In this document: positions 1 to 8,721 of the stretch, piece after piece
Numbering within the stretch: position 1 is the stretch's first letter
Layout: each line of letters begins with the position of its first letter
From: Enterobacter sp.
GTDB lineage: Bacteria > Pseudomonadota > Gammaproteobacteria > Enterobacterales > Enterobacteriaceae
DNA length: 44,109 nt
Direction: 5' to 3'
Assembly: GCA_022649305.1 (NCBI GenBank)
Contig: JALCNW010000034.1
Span: 1-44,109, forward strand
Notes under the pieces: model-generated
Told to the model about the DNA's origin: nothing
What the model saw: only the letters and a program-made list of their open reading frames with translations
Databases searched by the model: none
Made by a program: the position numbers and the translations under genes

Positions 1-861
1 CCTCTGAAATCGCTCACTAACGTCAACGCGCAGTTCCAGCGCGGTATGGCGGCTTGTCAGACGCTGTTCAGCATTCTGGATTCCGAACAGGAAAAAGACG
101 AAGGTAAGCGCGTTATCGAACGTGCCCGTGGTGATGTGGAATTCCGCAACGTGACCTTCACCTATCCTGGTCGTGAAACACCCGCGTTGCGTAACATCAG
201 CGCAAGCATCCCGGCAGGCAAAACCGTTGCTCTGGTCGGTCGTTCAGGCTCGGGTAAATCAACGATTGCGAGCCTGATTACCCGCTTCTACGATATCGAT
301 GAAGGCGAAATCCTCCTCGACGGTCATGATCTGCGGGAATACACCCTGAGTTCACTGCGTAACCAGGTCGCTCTTGTTTCCCAGAACGTTCATCTGTTTA
401 ACGATACGGTCGCTAATAACATTGCTTATGCACGTACCGAAGAGTACAGCCGCGAAGAGATTGAGAAAGCGGCACGTATGGCTTATGCGATGGACTTTAT
501 CAGTAAGATGGACAATGGTCTTGATACGATTATCGGAGAAAATGGCGTACTGCTTTCCGGTGGTCAGCGTCAACGTATCGCTATCGCTCGTGCGCTGTTG
601 CGCGACAGCCCGATTCTGATTCTGGATGAAGCCACTTCGGCGCTCGACACCGAATCTGAACGCGCGATTCAGTCGGCGTTAGATGAATTGCAGAAAAACC
701 GCACTTCACTTGTGATTGCGCACCGTCTGTCGACTATCGAGAAGGCTGATGAAATCATCGTTGTAGAAGATGGCATTATTGTAGAGCGCGGCAGCCATGC
801 CGATCTGCTTGAACATCGTGGTGTGTACGCCCAGCTTCACAAAATGCAGTTCGGCGCATGA
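1..861 (+). CDS. msbA: Lipid A export ATP-binding/permease protein MsbA (5' truncated by window edge)
   Basis: MsbA is the inner-membrane homodimeric ABC exporter that flips core-lipid A from the cytoplasmic to the periplasmic leaflet. Reading is open from base 1 in frame, and 286 codons are present; by comparison with the 582-residue E. coli protein they correspond to residues about 297-582. What is visible is the end of the transmembrane half (PLKSLTNVN) and the whole nucleotide-binding domain: Walker [10 protein letters not shown] at window codons 80-88 (K382 in E. coli numbering), the Q-loop ([10 protein letters not shown]), the signature LSGGQRQR, Walker [13 protein letters not shown] and the switch His in VIAHRLS. 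The TGA stop overlaps the lpxK ATG (ATGA), so the two genes are translationally coupled, which fits their joint role in lipid A production. Identification is secure; the start lies outside the window. Confidence 0.98.
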   Translation, partial: PLKSLTNVNAQFQRGMAACQTLFSILDSEQEKDEGKRVIERARGDVEFRNVTFTYPGRETPALRNISASIPAGKTVALVGRSGSGKSTIASLITRFYDIDEGEILLDGHDLREYTLSSLRNQVALVSQNVHLFNDTVANNIAYARTEEYSREEIEKAARMAYAMDFISKMDNGLDTIIGENGVLLSGGQRQRIAIARALLRDSPILILDEATSALDTESERAIQSALDELQKNRTSLVIAHRLSTIEKADEIIVVEDGIIVERGSHADLLEHRGVYAQLHKMQFGA

Positions 862-1835
862 TTGCACGCATCTGGTCCGGAGAGTCTTCTCTGTGGCTGC
901 TGCTATTGCCACTCTCCTGGCTGTATGGCCTGGTGAGTGGCATCATTCGTTTGAGCTATCGCCTGGGATTGAAACGCGCCTGGCGTTCACCCGTACCCGT
1001 TGTTGTTGTCGGCAATCTCACGGCTGGCGGCAACGGTAAAACGCCAGTAGTTATCTGGCTGGTGGAACAACTGGCTAAGCGCGGCATTCGTGCTGGCGTG
1101 GTATCACGTGGCTACGGCGGTAAAGCAGCAAAGTATCCGCTACTGCTGACTTCACAAACGACAACCGCCGAAGCGGGCGACGAGCCGGTGCTGATTTTCC
1201 AGCGCACGGGCGCTCCGGTAGCCGTTTCCCCCGATCGCAGTGAGGCCGTACGCGCCTTACTCAACGATCATGCTGTGCAAATCATTATTACCGACGACGG
1301 GCTGCAACATTACGCCCTGGCCCGTGATAAAGAAGTCGTGGTTATCGACGGCGTTCGTCGTTTCGGCAATGGCTGGTGGTTACCGGCTGGACCGATGCGC
1401 GAGCGCGCATCCCGCTTGCGTTCAGTTGATGCCATCATTGTGAATGGCGGTGAGGCTCGACCCGGCGAAATTCCAATGCGATTGAGCCCAGGACTGGCAG
1501 TTAATCTGCTGACCGGGGAACGTTGTGATGTCGCAGATTTGCCCGCACTGGTAGCGATGGCTGGAATTGGACATCCGCCACGCTTTTTTGCCACGCTCGA
1601 GTCATGTGGCGCCAGTGTTGAAAAAACAGTTCCGCTGGCCGACCATCAGGCGCTGAGCGTGGATCAGGTTGAACCACTGGCGGCCTGCCACCAGAACCTG
1701 ATCATGACTGAAAAAGATGCGGTAAAATGCCGCGCCTTCGCCAAAGCCAACTGGTGGTATTTGCCCGTTGACGCTGAACTTAGCGGCGAAGAGCCTGAAC
1801 ACTTGCTCAAGGAACTGATCGCGCTGGTACACTAA
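858..1835 (+). CDS. lpxK: Tetraacyldisaccharide 4'-kinase LpxK
   Basis: LpxK phosphorylates the 4' position of the tetraacyldisaccharide 1-phosphate to make lipid IVA, at the inner face of the inner membrane. The protein has 325 residues (E. coli 328). An N-terminal hydrophobic stretch (residues about 11-30) should anchor it to the membrane. It is followed by the family's P-loop, TAGGNGKTP, at residues 55-63. The conserved [12 protein letters not shown] segment lies in the middle, and a second core motif, [10 protein letters not shown], near the C-terminus. The start ATG overlaps the msbA stop by 4 nt, so this start is well supported. msbA-lpxK is the classic operon: one gene completes the precursor, the other exports the mature lipid A. 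Confidence 0.98.
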   Translation: MIARIWSGESSLWLLLLPLSWLYGLVSGIIRLSYRLGLKRAWRSPVPVVVVGNLTAGGNGKTPVVIWLVEQLAKRGIRAGVVSRGYGGKAAKYPLLLTSQTTTAEAGDEPVLIFQRTGAPVAVSPDRSEAVRALLNDHAVQIIITDDGLQHYALARDKEVVVIDGVRRFGNGWWLPAGPMRERASRLRSVDAIIVNGGEARPGEIPMRLSPGLAVNLLTGERCDVADLPALVAMAGIGHPPRFFATLESCGASVEKTVPLADHQALSVDQVEPLAACHQNLIMTEKDAVKCRAFAKANWWYLPVDAELSGEEPEHLLKELIALVH

Positions 1836-1877
1836 GCGAAGGCGGTTCTAAAAGCGTGATGACTGACAGGAAAAAGC

Positions 1878-3107
1878 ATGCCTTTACCGCACCTTTCGCT
1901 TTCAGCGGCACGTCATTTACACCTTGCTGCGCAAGGGCTCTTGAAAAAGCCTCGCCGCCGCGCGCAACCTGCCGATATTCTCTCGTCTATTCAACGCATG
2001 TCGCTGTTGCAGATCGATACCATCAATATCGTGGCTCGCAGCCCCTATCTGGTGCTGTTCAGCCGTCTGGGTGATTATCCGCCCGAGTGGCTTGATCACG
2101 CCCTGAGCCGGGGAGACCTGATGGAGTATTGGGCTCATGAAGCCTGTTTTCTGCCGCGTAGTGATTTTGGCCTGGTGCGACATCGCATGCTGGCGCCCGA
2201 TAAAATGGGCTGGAAATATCGTAAAGAGTGGATGCATGAAAACGCGGCTGAAATAGAGCAACTCATTGCCCATATTCAGGACCATGGCCCCGTTCGGTCA
2301 GCTGATTTTGAACATCCGCGCAAAGGCACCAGCGGCTGGTGGGAATGGAAACCACATAAGCGCCACCTTGAAGGGCTTTTTACCTCTGGCAAAGTCATGG
2401 TCGTTGAACGGCGTAAGTTCCAGCGTGTGTACGATCTTACCCATCGGGTGATGCCGCACTGGGATGATGCGCGAGATTTTATCGAGCAGACGGTCGCAGA
2501 AACCCTCATGCTGGAAAACAGCGCACGCAGCTTAGGTCTCTTTCGGGCCGCATGGCTGGCGGATTACTATCGGCTACGTCAACCCGCGTTGAAACCCCTC
2601 CTTGATCGATGGGAAGAGGACGGGCGCGTCATGCGCGTTGACGTCGAGTCGCTCGGTGAGATGTGGCTTCATGCGGATTTATTCCCACTCTTGCCTCAGG
2701 CTCTGGAAGGGAAGTTAACCGCGTCGCATAGCGCGGTATTATCGCCTTTCGATCCGGTCGTCTGGGATCGTAAACGTGCGGAGCAATTGTTTAATTTCAC
2801 CTATCGTCTCGAATGCTATACGCCTGCTGCGAAGCGTCAGTACGGCTATTTCGTCCTGCCACTCCTCCATAAAGGACAGCTTGTTGGCCGAATGGATGCC
2901 AAAATGCATCGCAAGACCGGTGTCCTTGAGGTGATTGCGCTGTATCTGGAAGAGGGGGTAAAGGTGAGCGCACAACTTGAAAAAGGGCTCTCATCGGCAA
3001 TGAGTCATTTTGCTGCCTGGCAGGGAGCGAAACAGCTCACGCTATCGCGGTTACCCGATGGGCTGTTTACCGCGTGTCGGAGTGGCTGGGAAATAGACAT
3101 AGCCTGA
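1878..3107 (+). CDS. ycaQ: YcaQ, AlkZ/HTH_42-family DNA glycosylase
   Basis: YcaQ belongs to the winged-helix (HTH_42, AlkZ-like) DNA glycosylases. From family knowledge, the E. coli enzyme excises alkylated bases and unhooks interstrand crosslinks. The protein has 409 residues, about the usual length. The segment LLQIDTIN contains a Q-hydrophobic-D motif at residues 45-47, the form reported for the YcaQ subfamily, as opposed to QxQ in antibiotic-associated AlkZ enzymes. Other visible family segments are EYWAHEACFLP and the C-terminal LSPFDPVVWDRKRAEQLF. It starts 42 bp after lpxK on the same strand and is followed 45 bp later by ycaR. Its DNA repair role is unrelated to the lipid A genes around it, so the grouping looks historical rather than functional. 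Confidence 0.95.
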   Translation: MPLPHLSLSAARHLHLAAQGLLKKPRRRAQPADILSSIQRMSLLQIDTINIVARSPYLVLFSRLGDYPPEWLDHALSRGDLMEYWAHEACFLPRSDFGLVRHRMLAPDKMGWKYRKEWMHENAAEIEQLIAHIQDHGPVRSADFEHPRKGTSGWWEWKPHKRHLEGLFTSGKVMVVERRKFQRVYDLTHRVMPHWDDARDFIEQTVAETLMLENSARSLGLFRAAWLADYYRLRQPALKPLLDRWEEDGRVMRVDVESLGEMWLHADLFPLLPQALEGKLTASHSAVLSPFDPVVWDRKRAEQLFNFTYRLECYTPAAKRQYGYFVLPLLHKGQLVGRMDAKMHRKTGVLEVIALYLEEGVKVSAQLEKGLSSAMSHFAAWQGAKQLTLSRLPDGLFTACRSGWEIDIA

Positions 3108-3152
3108 AAAAGGAATGTGGTAAGCTTTATCGATTATTGATACGGAGGAACT

Positions 3153-4078
<926 letters not shown>

Positions 4079-4087
4079 GTTTACGTC

Positions 4088-4127
4088 ATCCCCTCATCCG
4101 AGGGGATGTAATACCCCTTCGTTTTTT
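4088..4127 (+). terminator. Probable kdsB terminator with two competing hairpins
   Basis: A perfect 8-bp inverted repeat (ATCCCCTC / GAGGGGAT, loop ATCC) occupies 4088-4107. Its 3' arm can instead pair with ACCCCT at 4113-4118 to form a shorter hairpin that sits directly before TTCG and six Ts (4122-4127). The second, weaker fold is the better placed intrinsic terminator; the first would compete with it. Termination is inferred from structure alone. Confidence 0.5.
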
Positions 4128-4222
4128 CTCATTTATCCTCTTTCTAATTGATCTTATCAGGGTGACTTCCTGCGACTACGCGCTCATTATAAAAGCAGTA
4201 GTTTTGATAGGGGTTATCTCAT

Positions 4223-5116
4223 ATGGAACAGTTACGTGCCGAACTGAGCCATCTGCTTGGGGAAAAACTCAGTCGGGTGGAGTGCGTGAGCGAGAAGGCG
4301 GATACTTCTCTGTGGTCGCTGTATGACAGTAGCGGCAACCCGATGCCGCTACTGGCAAGATGCTTTACCTCTCCGGGGCTTGCCAGGCAACTGGCGTGGA
4401 AAATGTCCATGTTAGCGCGTAGCGGCACGGTGCGAATGCCCACCGTTTACGGCGTCATGACGCATGAAGAACATCCCGGACCCGATGTGCTGCTCATCGA
4501 ACGCCTGCGTGGCGTTCCCGTCGAAGCCCCCGCGCGTACCCCAGACCGCTGGGAGCAGCTTAAAGATCAGATTGTTGAAGCGCTGCTTGCCTGGCATCGT
4601 CAGGACAGTCGTGGGTTGGTGGGGGCGGTTGATAGCACCCAGGAGAATCTGTGGCCGCTCTGGTACCGGCAGCGTGTAGAAGTGTTATGGGGAACGCTCA
4701 ACCAGTTCAACAATACCGGTCTGAGCATGCAGGATAAGCGGATTCTGTTCCGTACCCGTGAATGCTTGCCGGCGCTATTTGAAGGTTTCAATGATAACTG
4801 CGTGCTGGTTCATGGCAATTTTACCCTGCGCAGTATGTTAAAGGATCCTCGCAGCGATCAACTGCTGGCGATGGTAGGTCCAGGTATCATGCTTTGGGCG
4901 CCGCGCGAGTTTGAACTGTTCCGCCTGAGCGACAGCGGGCTGGCAGAAGGGCTGCTGTGGCACTATCTCCAGCGCGCCCCCGTCTCGGAATCCTTCCTCT
5001 GGCGACGCTGGCTGTATCTCCTGTGGGATGAAGTCGCGCAGTTGGTCAATACGGGACGTTTCAACCGCGCTAACTTTGATTTGGCCTCAAAATCACTCCT
5101 GCCCTGGCTTGCCTGA
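4223..5116 (+). CDS. ycbJ: YcbJ, aminoglycoside phosphotransferase-like protein lacking catalytic residues
   Basis: A 297-residue protein, the same length as E. coli YcbJ, whose function is unknown. The fold resembles the aminoglycoside phosphotransferase/choline kinase family: a substrate region is followed by VLVHGNFTLRSML, where active kinases have HGDxxxxN. Here the catalytic Asp is Asn (residue 199), and the expected metal-binding Asp segment is replaced by MVGPGIMLW (VGPG at residues 218-221). It therefore looks like a pseudokinase, an inference from motifs only. The ATG lies in CATATGG after GATAGGGG. Its last 24 nt overlap the 3' end of elyC on the other strand. It is monocistronic between the kdsB terminator and elyC. 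Confidence 0.9.
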   Translation: MEQLRAELSHLLGEKLSRVECVSEKADTSLWSLYDSSGNPMPLLARCFTSPGLARQLAWKMSMLARSGTVRMPTVYGVMTHEEHPGPDVLLIERLRGVPVEAPARTPDRWEQLKDQIVEALLAWHRQDSRGLVGAVDSTQENLWPLWYRQRVEVLWGTLNQFNNTGLSMQDKRILFRTRECLPALFEGFNDNCVLVHGNFTLRSMLKDPRSDQLLAMVGPGIMLWAPREFELFRLSDSGLAEGLLWHYLQRAPVSESFLWRRWLYLLWDEVAQLVNTGRFNRANFDLASKSLLPWLA

Positions 5117-5872
5117 GGAGCCCTTAAGCCATTGCCAGATGCGCCCAAGCGTCTCGTAACCAACGCGATCGCTATGCATCAGCCACGCCGGGGACGGAAT
5201 CATTCGCTCCCACGGATTTAGCGGCGCATCTATGGCAAGCTGATTAGCCGGTGCGGGTAGCGGATGCAAGCCCGCGTTTTCGAAGAAAATCATGGCGCGA
5301 GGCAGATGCGAGGCGGAAGTCACGAGCAGGAACGGAGCGTCGCCGATGGCGTGTTTTACCGCTGTGGCTTCTTCTTCCGTATCTTTGGGGCTGTCGAGGG
5401 TGATAATGTCCGAGCGTGGTACACCCAAAGATTGCGCGACGCGTGCTCCCGCTTCAGCAGTACTTACCGGGTTAGTTTTTGCCGCCGCCCCGGTGAAGAT
5501 CATTTTCGATCCTGGATTAGCCAGCCACAGGCGTATTCCCTCGTTCAAACGGGGTAAGCTGTTGTTAATGAGGTTTGAGCTGGGTGCCCATTTCGGGTCC
5601 CAGGTATAGCCACCGCCCAACACCACGATGTACTCCACTTTCTGATTGCCCTGCCACGTTGGATACTTATCTTCAATTGGGCGTAACAATCCATCGGCTA
5701 CAGGCTGTAGGCTTAACAGCAGCAGTGCCAGCCAGCCGGTCGTGATAATGATTTTGCCACTTTTCTGAAAACGACTGAACCATACCAGCAGTAGCCCCAG
5801 CGCGATGAACAGGAGCAACAGTGGGAGGGGAAGCATCATGCCTCCGATATATTTCTTTAGGGTAAAAAGCAT
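5093..5872 (-). CDS. elyC: ElyC (YcbC), inner-membrane DUF218 envelope factor
   Basis: A 259-residue DUF218 protein, the same length as E. coli ElyC. From published work on E. coli, its loss causes lysis at low temperature through defective peptidoglycan synthesis linked to undecaprenyl-phosphate lipid carrier metabolism. Two hydrophobic helices are seen at the N-terminus (about residues 13-33 and 40-60). They are followed by a soluble domain with the DUF218 signatures VEYIVVLGGGY, MIFTGAAAKTNP and LLVTSASHLPRAMIFFENAGL. It is convergent with ycbJ, overlapping it by 24 nt, and divergent from cmoM across about 124 bp that must hold both promoters. Confidence 0.95.
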   Translation of the reverse strand: MLFTLKKYIGGMMLPLPLLLLFIALGLLLVWFSRFQKSGKIIITTGWLALLLLSLQPVADGLLRPIEDKYPTWQGNQKVEYIVVLGGGYTWDPKWAPSSNLINNSLPRLNEGIRLWLANPGSKMIFTGAAAKTNPVSTAEAGARVAQSLGVPRSDIITLDSPKDTEEEATAVKHAIGDAPFLLVTSASHLPRAMIFFENAGLHPLPAPANQLAIDAPLNPWERMIPSPAWLMHSDRVGYETLGRIWQWLKGSSGKPGQE

Positions 5873-5996
5873 CCTTTTTGGTTCCTTTTTTAACCATACA
5901 GCAGGTGATTACTCGTGATATTACACCAGACAGGTTTATTCTCTGCGCGGGTGTGACAAAATAGCGGTTTTGCTGTTAGCGGATGGAACTCTCCCA

Positions 5997-6776
5997 ATGC
6001 GGGATCGCAATTTTGATGACATCGCGGAAAAGTTTTCGCGAAACATTTACGGCACCACCAAAGGGCAGTTACGTCAAACGATCCTCTGGCAGGATCTGGA
6101 CAAGCTGCTTGCGGCCTACGGTAGCCGAAAGTTGCGGGTGCTCGACGCAGGTGGGGGGGAAGGCCAGACCGCCATTTTAATGGCAGAGCGCGGTCATCAT
6201 GTCACGCTTTGCGACCTTTCTGCTGAAATGGTTGCGCGCGCGCAACTCGCGGCAGAAGAGAAAGGTGTGAGCGGGAACATGCATTTTATACATTGCGCCG
6301 CTCAGGACATTGCGCAGCATTTGGAAACTCAGGTTGATCTGATATTGTTCCATGCTGTGCTGGAGTGGGTTGCTGAACCGCAAGACGTATTAAAAACACT
6401 GTGGGATGTGTTGACCCCCGGCGGCGCGTTGTCGCTGATGTTCTACAATGCAAACGGCCTCTTAATGCGCAACGTACTTGTGGGCAATTTTGGCTATGTA
6501 CAGCAGGGAATGTACAAAAAGAAAAGGCGCACGCTTTCACCGGATTTTCCGCGCGATCCCCAGCAGGTCTATGGCTGGCTGGAAGCGCAGGGATGGGAAA
6601 TCACCGGGAAAACGGGCGTAAGGGTGTTTCATGATTATCTGCGTGATAAACAAAAACAGCACGACTGTTTTGACGCCTTAACAGAAATTGAAACGCGGTA
6701 TTGCCGCCAGGAGCCTTATATCAGCCTTGGCCGCTACATTCACGTCACCGCGCACAAGCCGCAGATGCAAGGATAA
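5997..6776 (+). CDS. cmoM: tRNA 5-carboxymethoxyuridine methyltransferase CmoM (SmtA)
   Basis: CmoM uses S-adenosylmethionine to methylate cmo5U34 to mcmo5U34 in the anticodon of certain tRNAs. The SAM-binding motif I, LRVLDAGGGEGQTA, is at residues about 46-58, followed by LCDLSAEM and LILFHAVLEWVA. An upstream in-frame ATG at 5970 would add nine residues, but the ATG at 5997 (MRDRNFDD) matches the start of the E. coli protein and is preferred, giving 259 residues. The stop is only 3 nt before mukF, so cmoM is the first gene of the mukFEB operon, as in E. coli, where the gene was called smtA. Confidence 0.95.
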   Translation: MRDRNFDDIAEKFSRNIYGTTKGQLRQTILWQDLDKLLAAYGSRKLRVLDAGGGEGQTAILMAERGHHVTLCDLSAEMVARAQLAAEEKGVSGNMHFIHCAAQDIAQHLETQVDLILFHAVLEWVAEPQDVLKTLWDVLTPGGALSLMFYNANGLLMRNVLVGNFGYVQQGMYKKKRRTLSPDFPRDPQQVYGWLEAQGWEITGKTGVRVFHDYLRDKQKQHDCFDALTEIETRYCRQEPYISLGRYIHVTAHKPQMQG

Positions 6777-6779
6777 CCT

Positions 6780-8036
6780 ATGAGTGATTTTTCCCAGACA
6801 GTCCCCGAACTGGTTGCCTGGGCCAGGAAAAACGATTTCTCCCTCTCGCTGCCGGTAGACAGACTCTCTTTCCTGCTGGCGCTTGCGACGCTGAACGGCG
6901 AACGCCTGGATGGAGAAATGAGCGAGGGTGAACTGGTGGATGCGTTCCGCCATGTCAGTGATGCGTTTGAGCAAACCAGCGAAACCATTAACGTGCGTGC
7001 CAAAAACGCCATCTATCGTCTGACGCCATTGGGCATCGGCATTACCGACTATTACATCCGCCAGCGCGAGTTTTCCACGCTGCGTCTCTCCATGCAGCTC
7101 TCTATTGTGGCGGGTGAGCTTAAGCGTGCCGCCGATGCCGCTGACGAAAATGGCGATGAATTCCACTGGCATCGGAACGTCTACGCGCCGCTGAAATACT
7201 CGGTAGCAGAAATTTTCGACAGTATCGATCTGACCCAGCGCCTGATGGACGAACAGCAGCAGCAGGTAAAAGACGACATCGCACAGCTGTTGAATAAAGA
7301 CTGGCGTGCGGCCATCTCCAGCTGCGAAATGCTGTTGTCAGAAACCTCAGGTACGCTGCGCGAGCTGCAGGATACCTTAGAGGCGGCGGGCGATAAGCTG
7401 CAGGCCAACCTGCTGCGTATTCAGGATGCCATCATGGCCCATGACGATCTGCATTTTATCGATCGTCTGGTGTTTGATCTGCAAAGCAAACTTGATCGCA
7501 TTATCAGTTGGGGTCAACAGTCGATCGATCTGTGGATTGGCTACGACCGTCACGTGCATAAATTTATTCGTACCGCGATCGATATGGATAAAAACCGCGT
7601 GTTTGCTCAGCGTTTGCGTCAATCTGTGCAGACCTATTTCGACGCGCCATGGACGTTGACTCACGCCAGCGCCGATCGTCTGCTGGACATGCGTGATGAA
7701 GAGATGACGCTGCGCGATGAAGAGGTCACCGGTGAACTGCCACCGGATCTGGAGTTTGAAGAGTTTAATGAAATTCGCGAGCAACTTGCGGCCATGATCG
7801 AAGAACAGCTCGCCATCTACAAAACCAGACAAGTGCCGCTAGATCTTGGGCTGGTGGTGCGCGACTATCTGGTGCAATACCCACGTGCGCGCCATTTTGA
7901 TATTGCCCGCATCGTCGTCGACCAGGCCGTGCGCCTGGGCGTCGCGCAAGCAGATTTCACCGGACTGCCGCCGAAGTGGCAGCCGATTAACGATTACGGA
8001 GCCAAGGTACAGGCGCATGTCATTGACAAATATTGA
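6780..8036 (+). CDS. mukF: Condensin kleisin MukF with 22-residue internal deletion
   Basis: MukF is the kleisin of the MukBEF condensin: its N-terminal winged-helix domain dimerises, the middle four-helix region binds the MukB neck, and the C-terminus binds the MukB head. This copy has 418 residues; the E. coli protein has 440. Alignment by eye against the remembered E. coli sequence shows one gap: [22 protein letters not shown] here, where E. coli has 22 more residues between the two NAI tripeptides (INDMVRQRLL... to ...AEGNA). The frame stays open and everything else aligns without gaps, ending VQAHVIDKY. The missing part is in the winged-helix domain, near window codon 76 (7005-7013). It starts 3 nt after cmoM and overlaps mukE by 20 nt. 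Whether the protein works is unknown. Confidence 0.95.
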   Translation: MSDFSQTVPELVAWARKNDFSLSLPVDRLSFLLALATLNGERLDGEMSEGELVDAFRHVSDAFEQTSETINVRAKNAIYRLTPLGIGITDYYIRQREFSTLRLSMQLSIVAGELKRAADAADENGDEFHWHRNVYAPLKYSVAEIFDSIDLTQRLMDEQQQQVKDDIAQLLNKDWRAAISSCEMLLSETSGTLRELQDTLEAAGDKLQANLLRIQDAIMAHDDLHFIDRLVFDLQSKLDRIISWGQQSIDLWIGYDRHVHKFIRTAIDMDKNRVFAQRLRQSVQTYFDAPWTLTHASADRLLDMRDEEMTLRDEEVTGELPPDLEFEEFNEIREQLAAMIEEQLAIYKTRQVPLDLGLVVRDYLVQYPRARHFDIARIVVDQAVRLGVAQADFTGLPPKWQPINDYGAKVQAHVIDKY

Positions 8037-8721
8037 ACAAGTGATGCCAGTTAAGCTGGCCAAGGCGCTGGCAAATCCATTATTTCCGGCGCTGGACAGC
8101 CAGCTGCGTGCCGGTCGTCACATTGGTCTTGACGAGCTGGATAATCACGCTTTTCTGATGGATTTCCAGGAGTATCTGGAAGAGTTTTACGCCCGCTATA
8201 ACGTGGAACTGATTCGTGCGCCAGAAGGATTCTTCTATTTGCGCCCACGTTCCACGACGCTCATTCCGCGTTCGGTGTTATCCGAGGTGGATATGATGGT
8301 GGGTAAGATTCTCTGCTACCTGTACCTGAGCCCGGAACGTCTGGCGAATGAAGGGATCTTCACTCAACAAGAACTGTACGACGAACTGCTGAGCCTTGCC
8401 GATGAAGCCAAACTGCTCAAGCTGGTGAATAACCGCTCTACAGGTTCGGATCTTGACCGTCAGAAACTACAGGAAAAAGTACGCTCTTCCCTGAACCGTC
8501 TTCGTCGTTTGGGTATGGTCTGGTTTATGGGCCATGACAGCAGCAAATTCCGCATCACCGAATCTGTATTCCGCTTTGGCGCAGATGTGCGTACCGGTGA
8601 CGACCCGCGTGAAGCGCAGCTGCGTATGATTCGCGATGGCGAAGCGATGCCGGTCGAAAACCATTTGCAGCTCAACGATGAGCATGAAGACAGTCAGCCG
8701 GATAGCGGAGAGGAAGAATAA
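8017..8721 (+). CDS. mukE: Condensin accessory subunit MukE
   Basis: MukE is the tandem winged-helix (KITE) subunit that binds MukF and modulates MukB ATPase activity. The open frame extends further upstream inside mukF, but the ATG at 8017 gives 234 residues ([14 protein letters not shown]...), matching the current E. coli annotation. An internal ATG at 8044 would give the older 225-residue form. Conserved segments include [37 protein letters not shown] (first part) and [23 protein letters not shown] (second winged helix), with an acidic tail PDSGEEE. The stop TAA shares its last base with the mukB ATG, so mukF, mukE and mukB should be made in coupled amounts. Confidence 0.97.
   Translation: MSLTNIEQVMPVKLAKALANPLFPALDSQLRAGRHIGLDELDNHAFLMDFQEYLEEFYARYNVELIRAPEGFFYLRPRSTTLIPRSVLSEVDMMVGKILCYLYLSPERLANEGIFTQQELYDELLSLADEAKLLKLVNNRSTGSDLDRQKLQEKVRSSLNRLRRLGMVWFMGHDSSKFRITESVFRFGADVRTGDDPREAQLRMIRDGEAMPVENHLQLNDEHEDSQPDSGEEE

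Noticed and set aside
1056..2340. GCTGGTGG octamers (Chi) on the plus strand
   Set aside because: They are real matches but occur at the usual high density of enterobacterial chromosomes within codons, and carry no special message here.
7846..8016. Longer mukE reading frame starting inside mukF
   Set aside because: The added N-terminal residues are the mukF sequence in another frame and match nothing in MukE. The ATG at 8017 gives the family length of 234.
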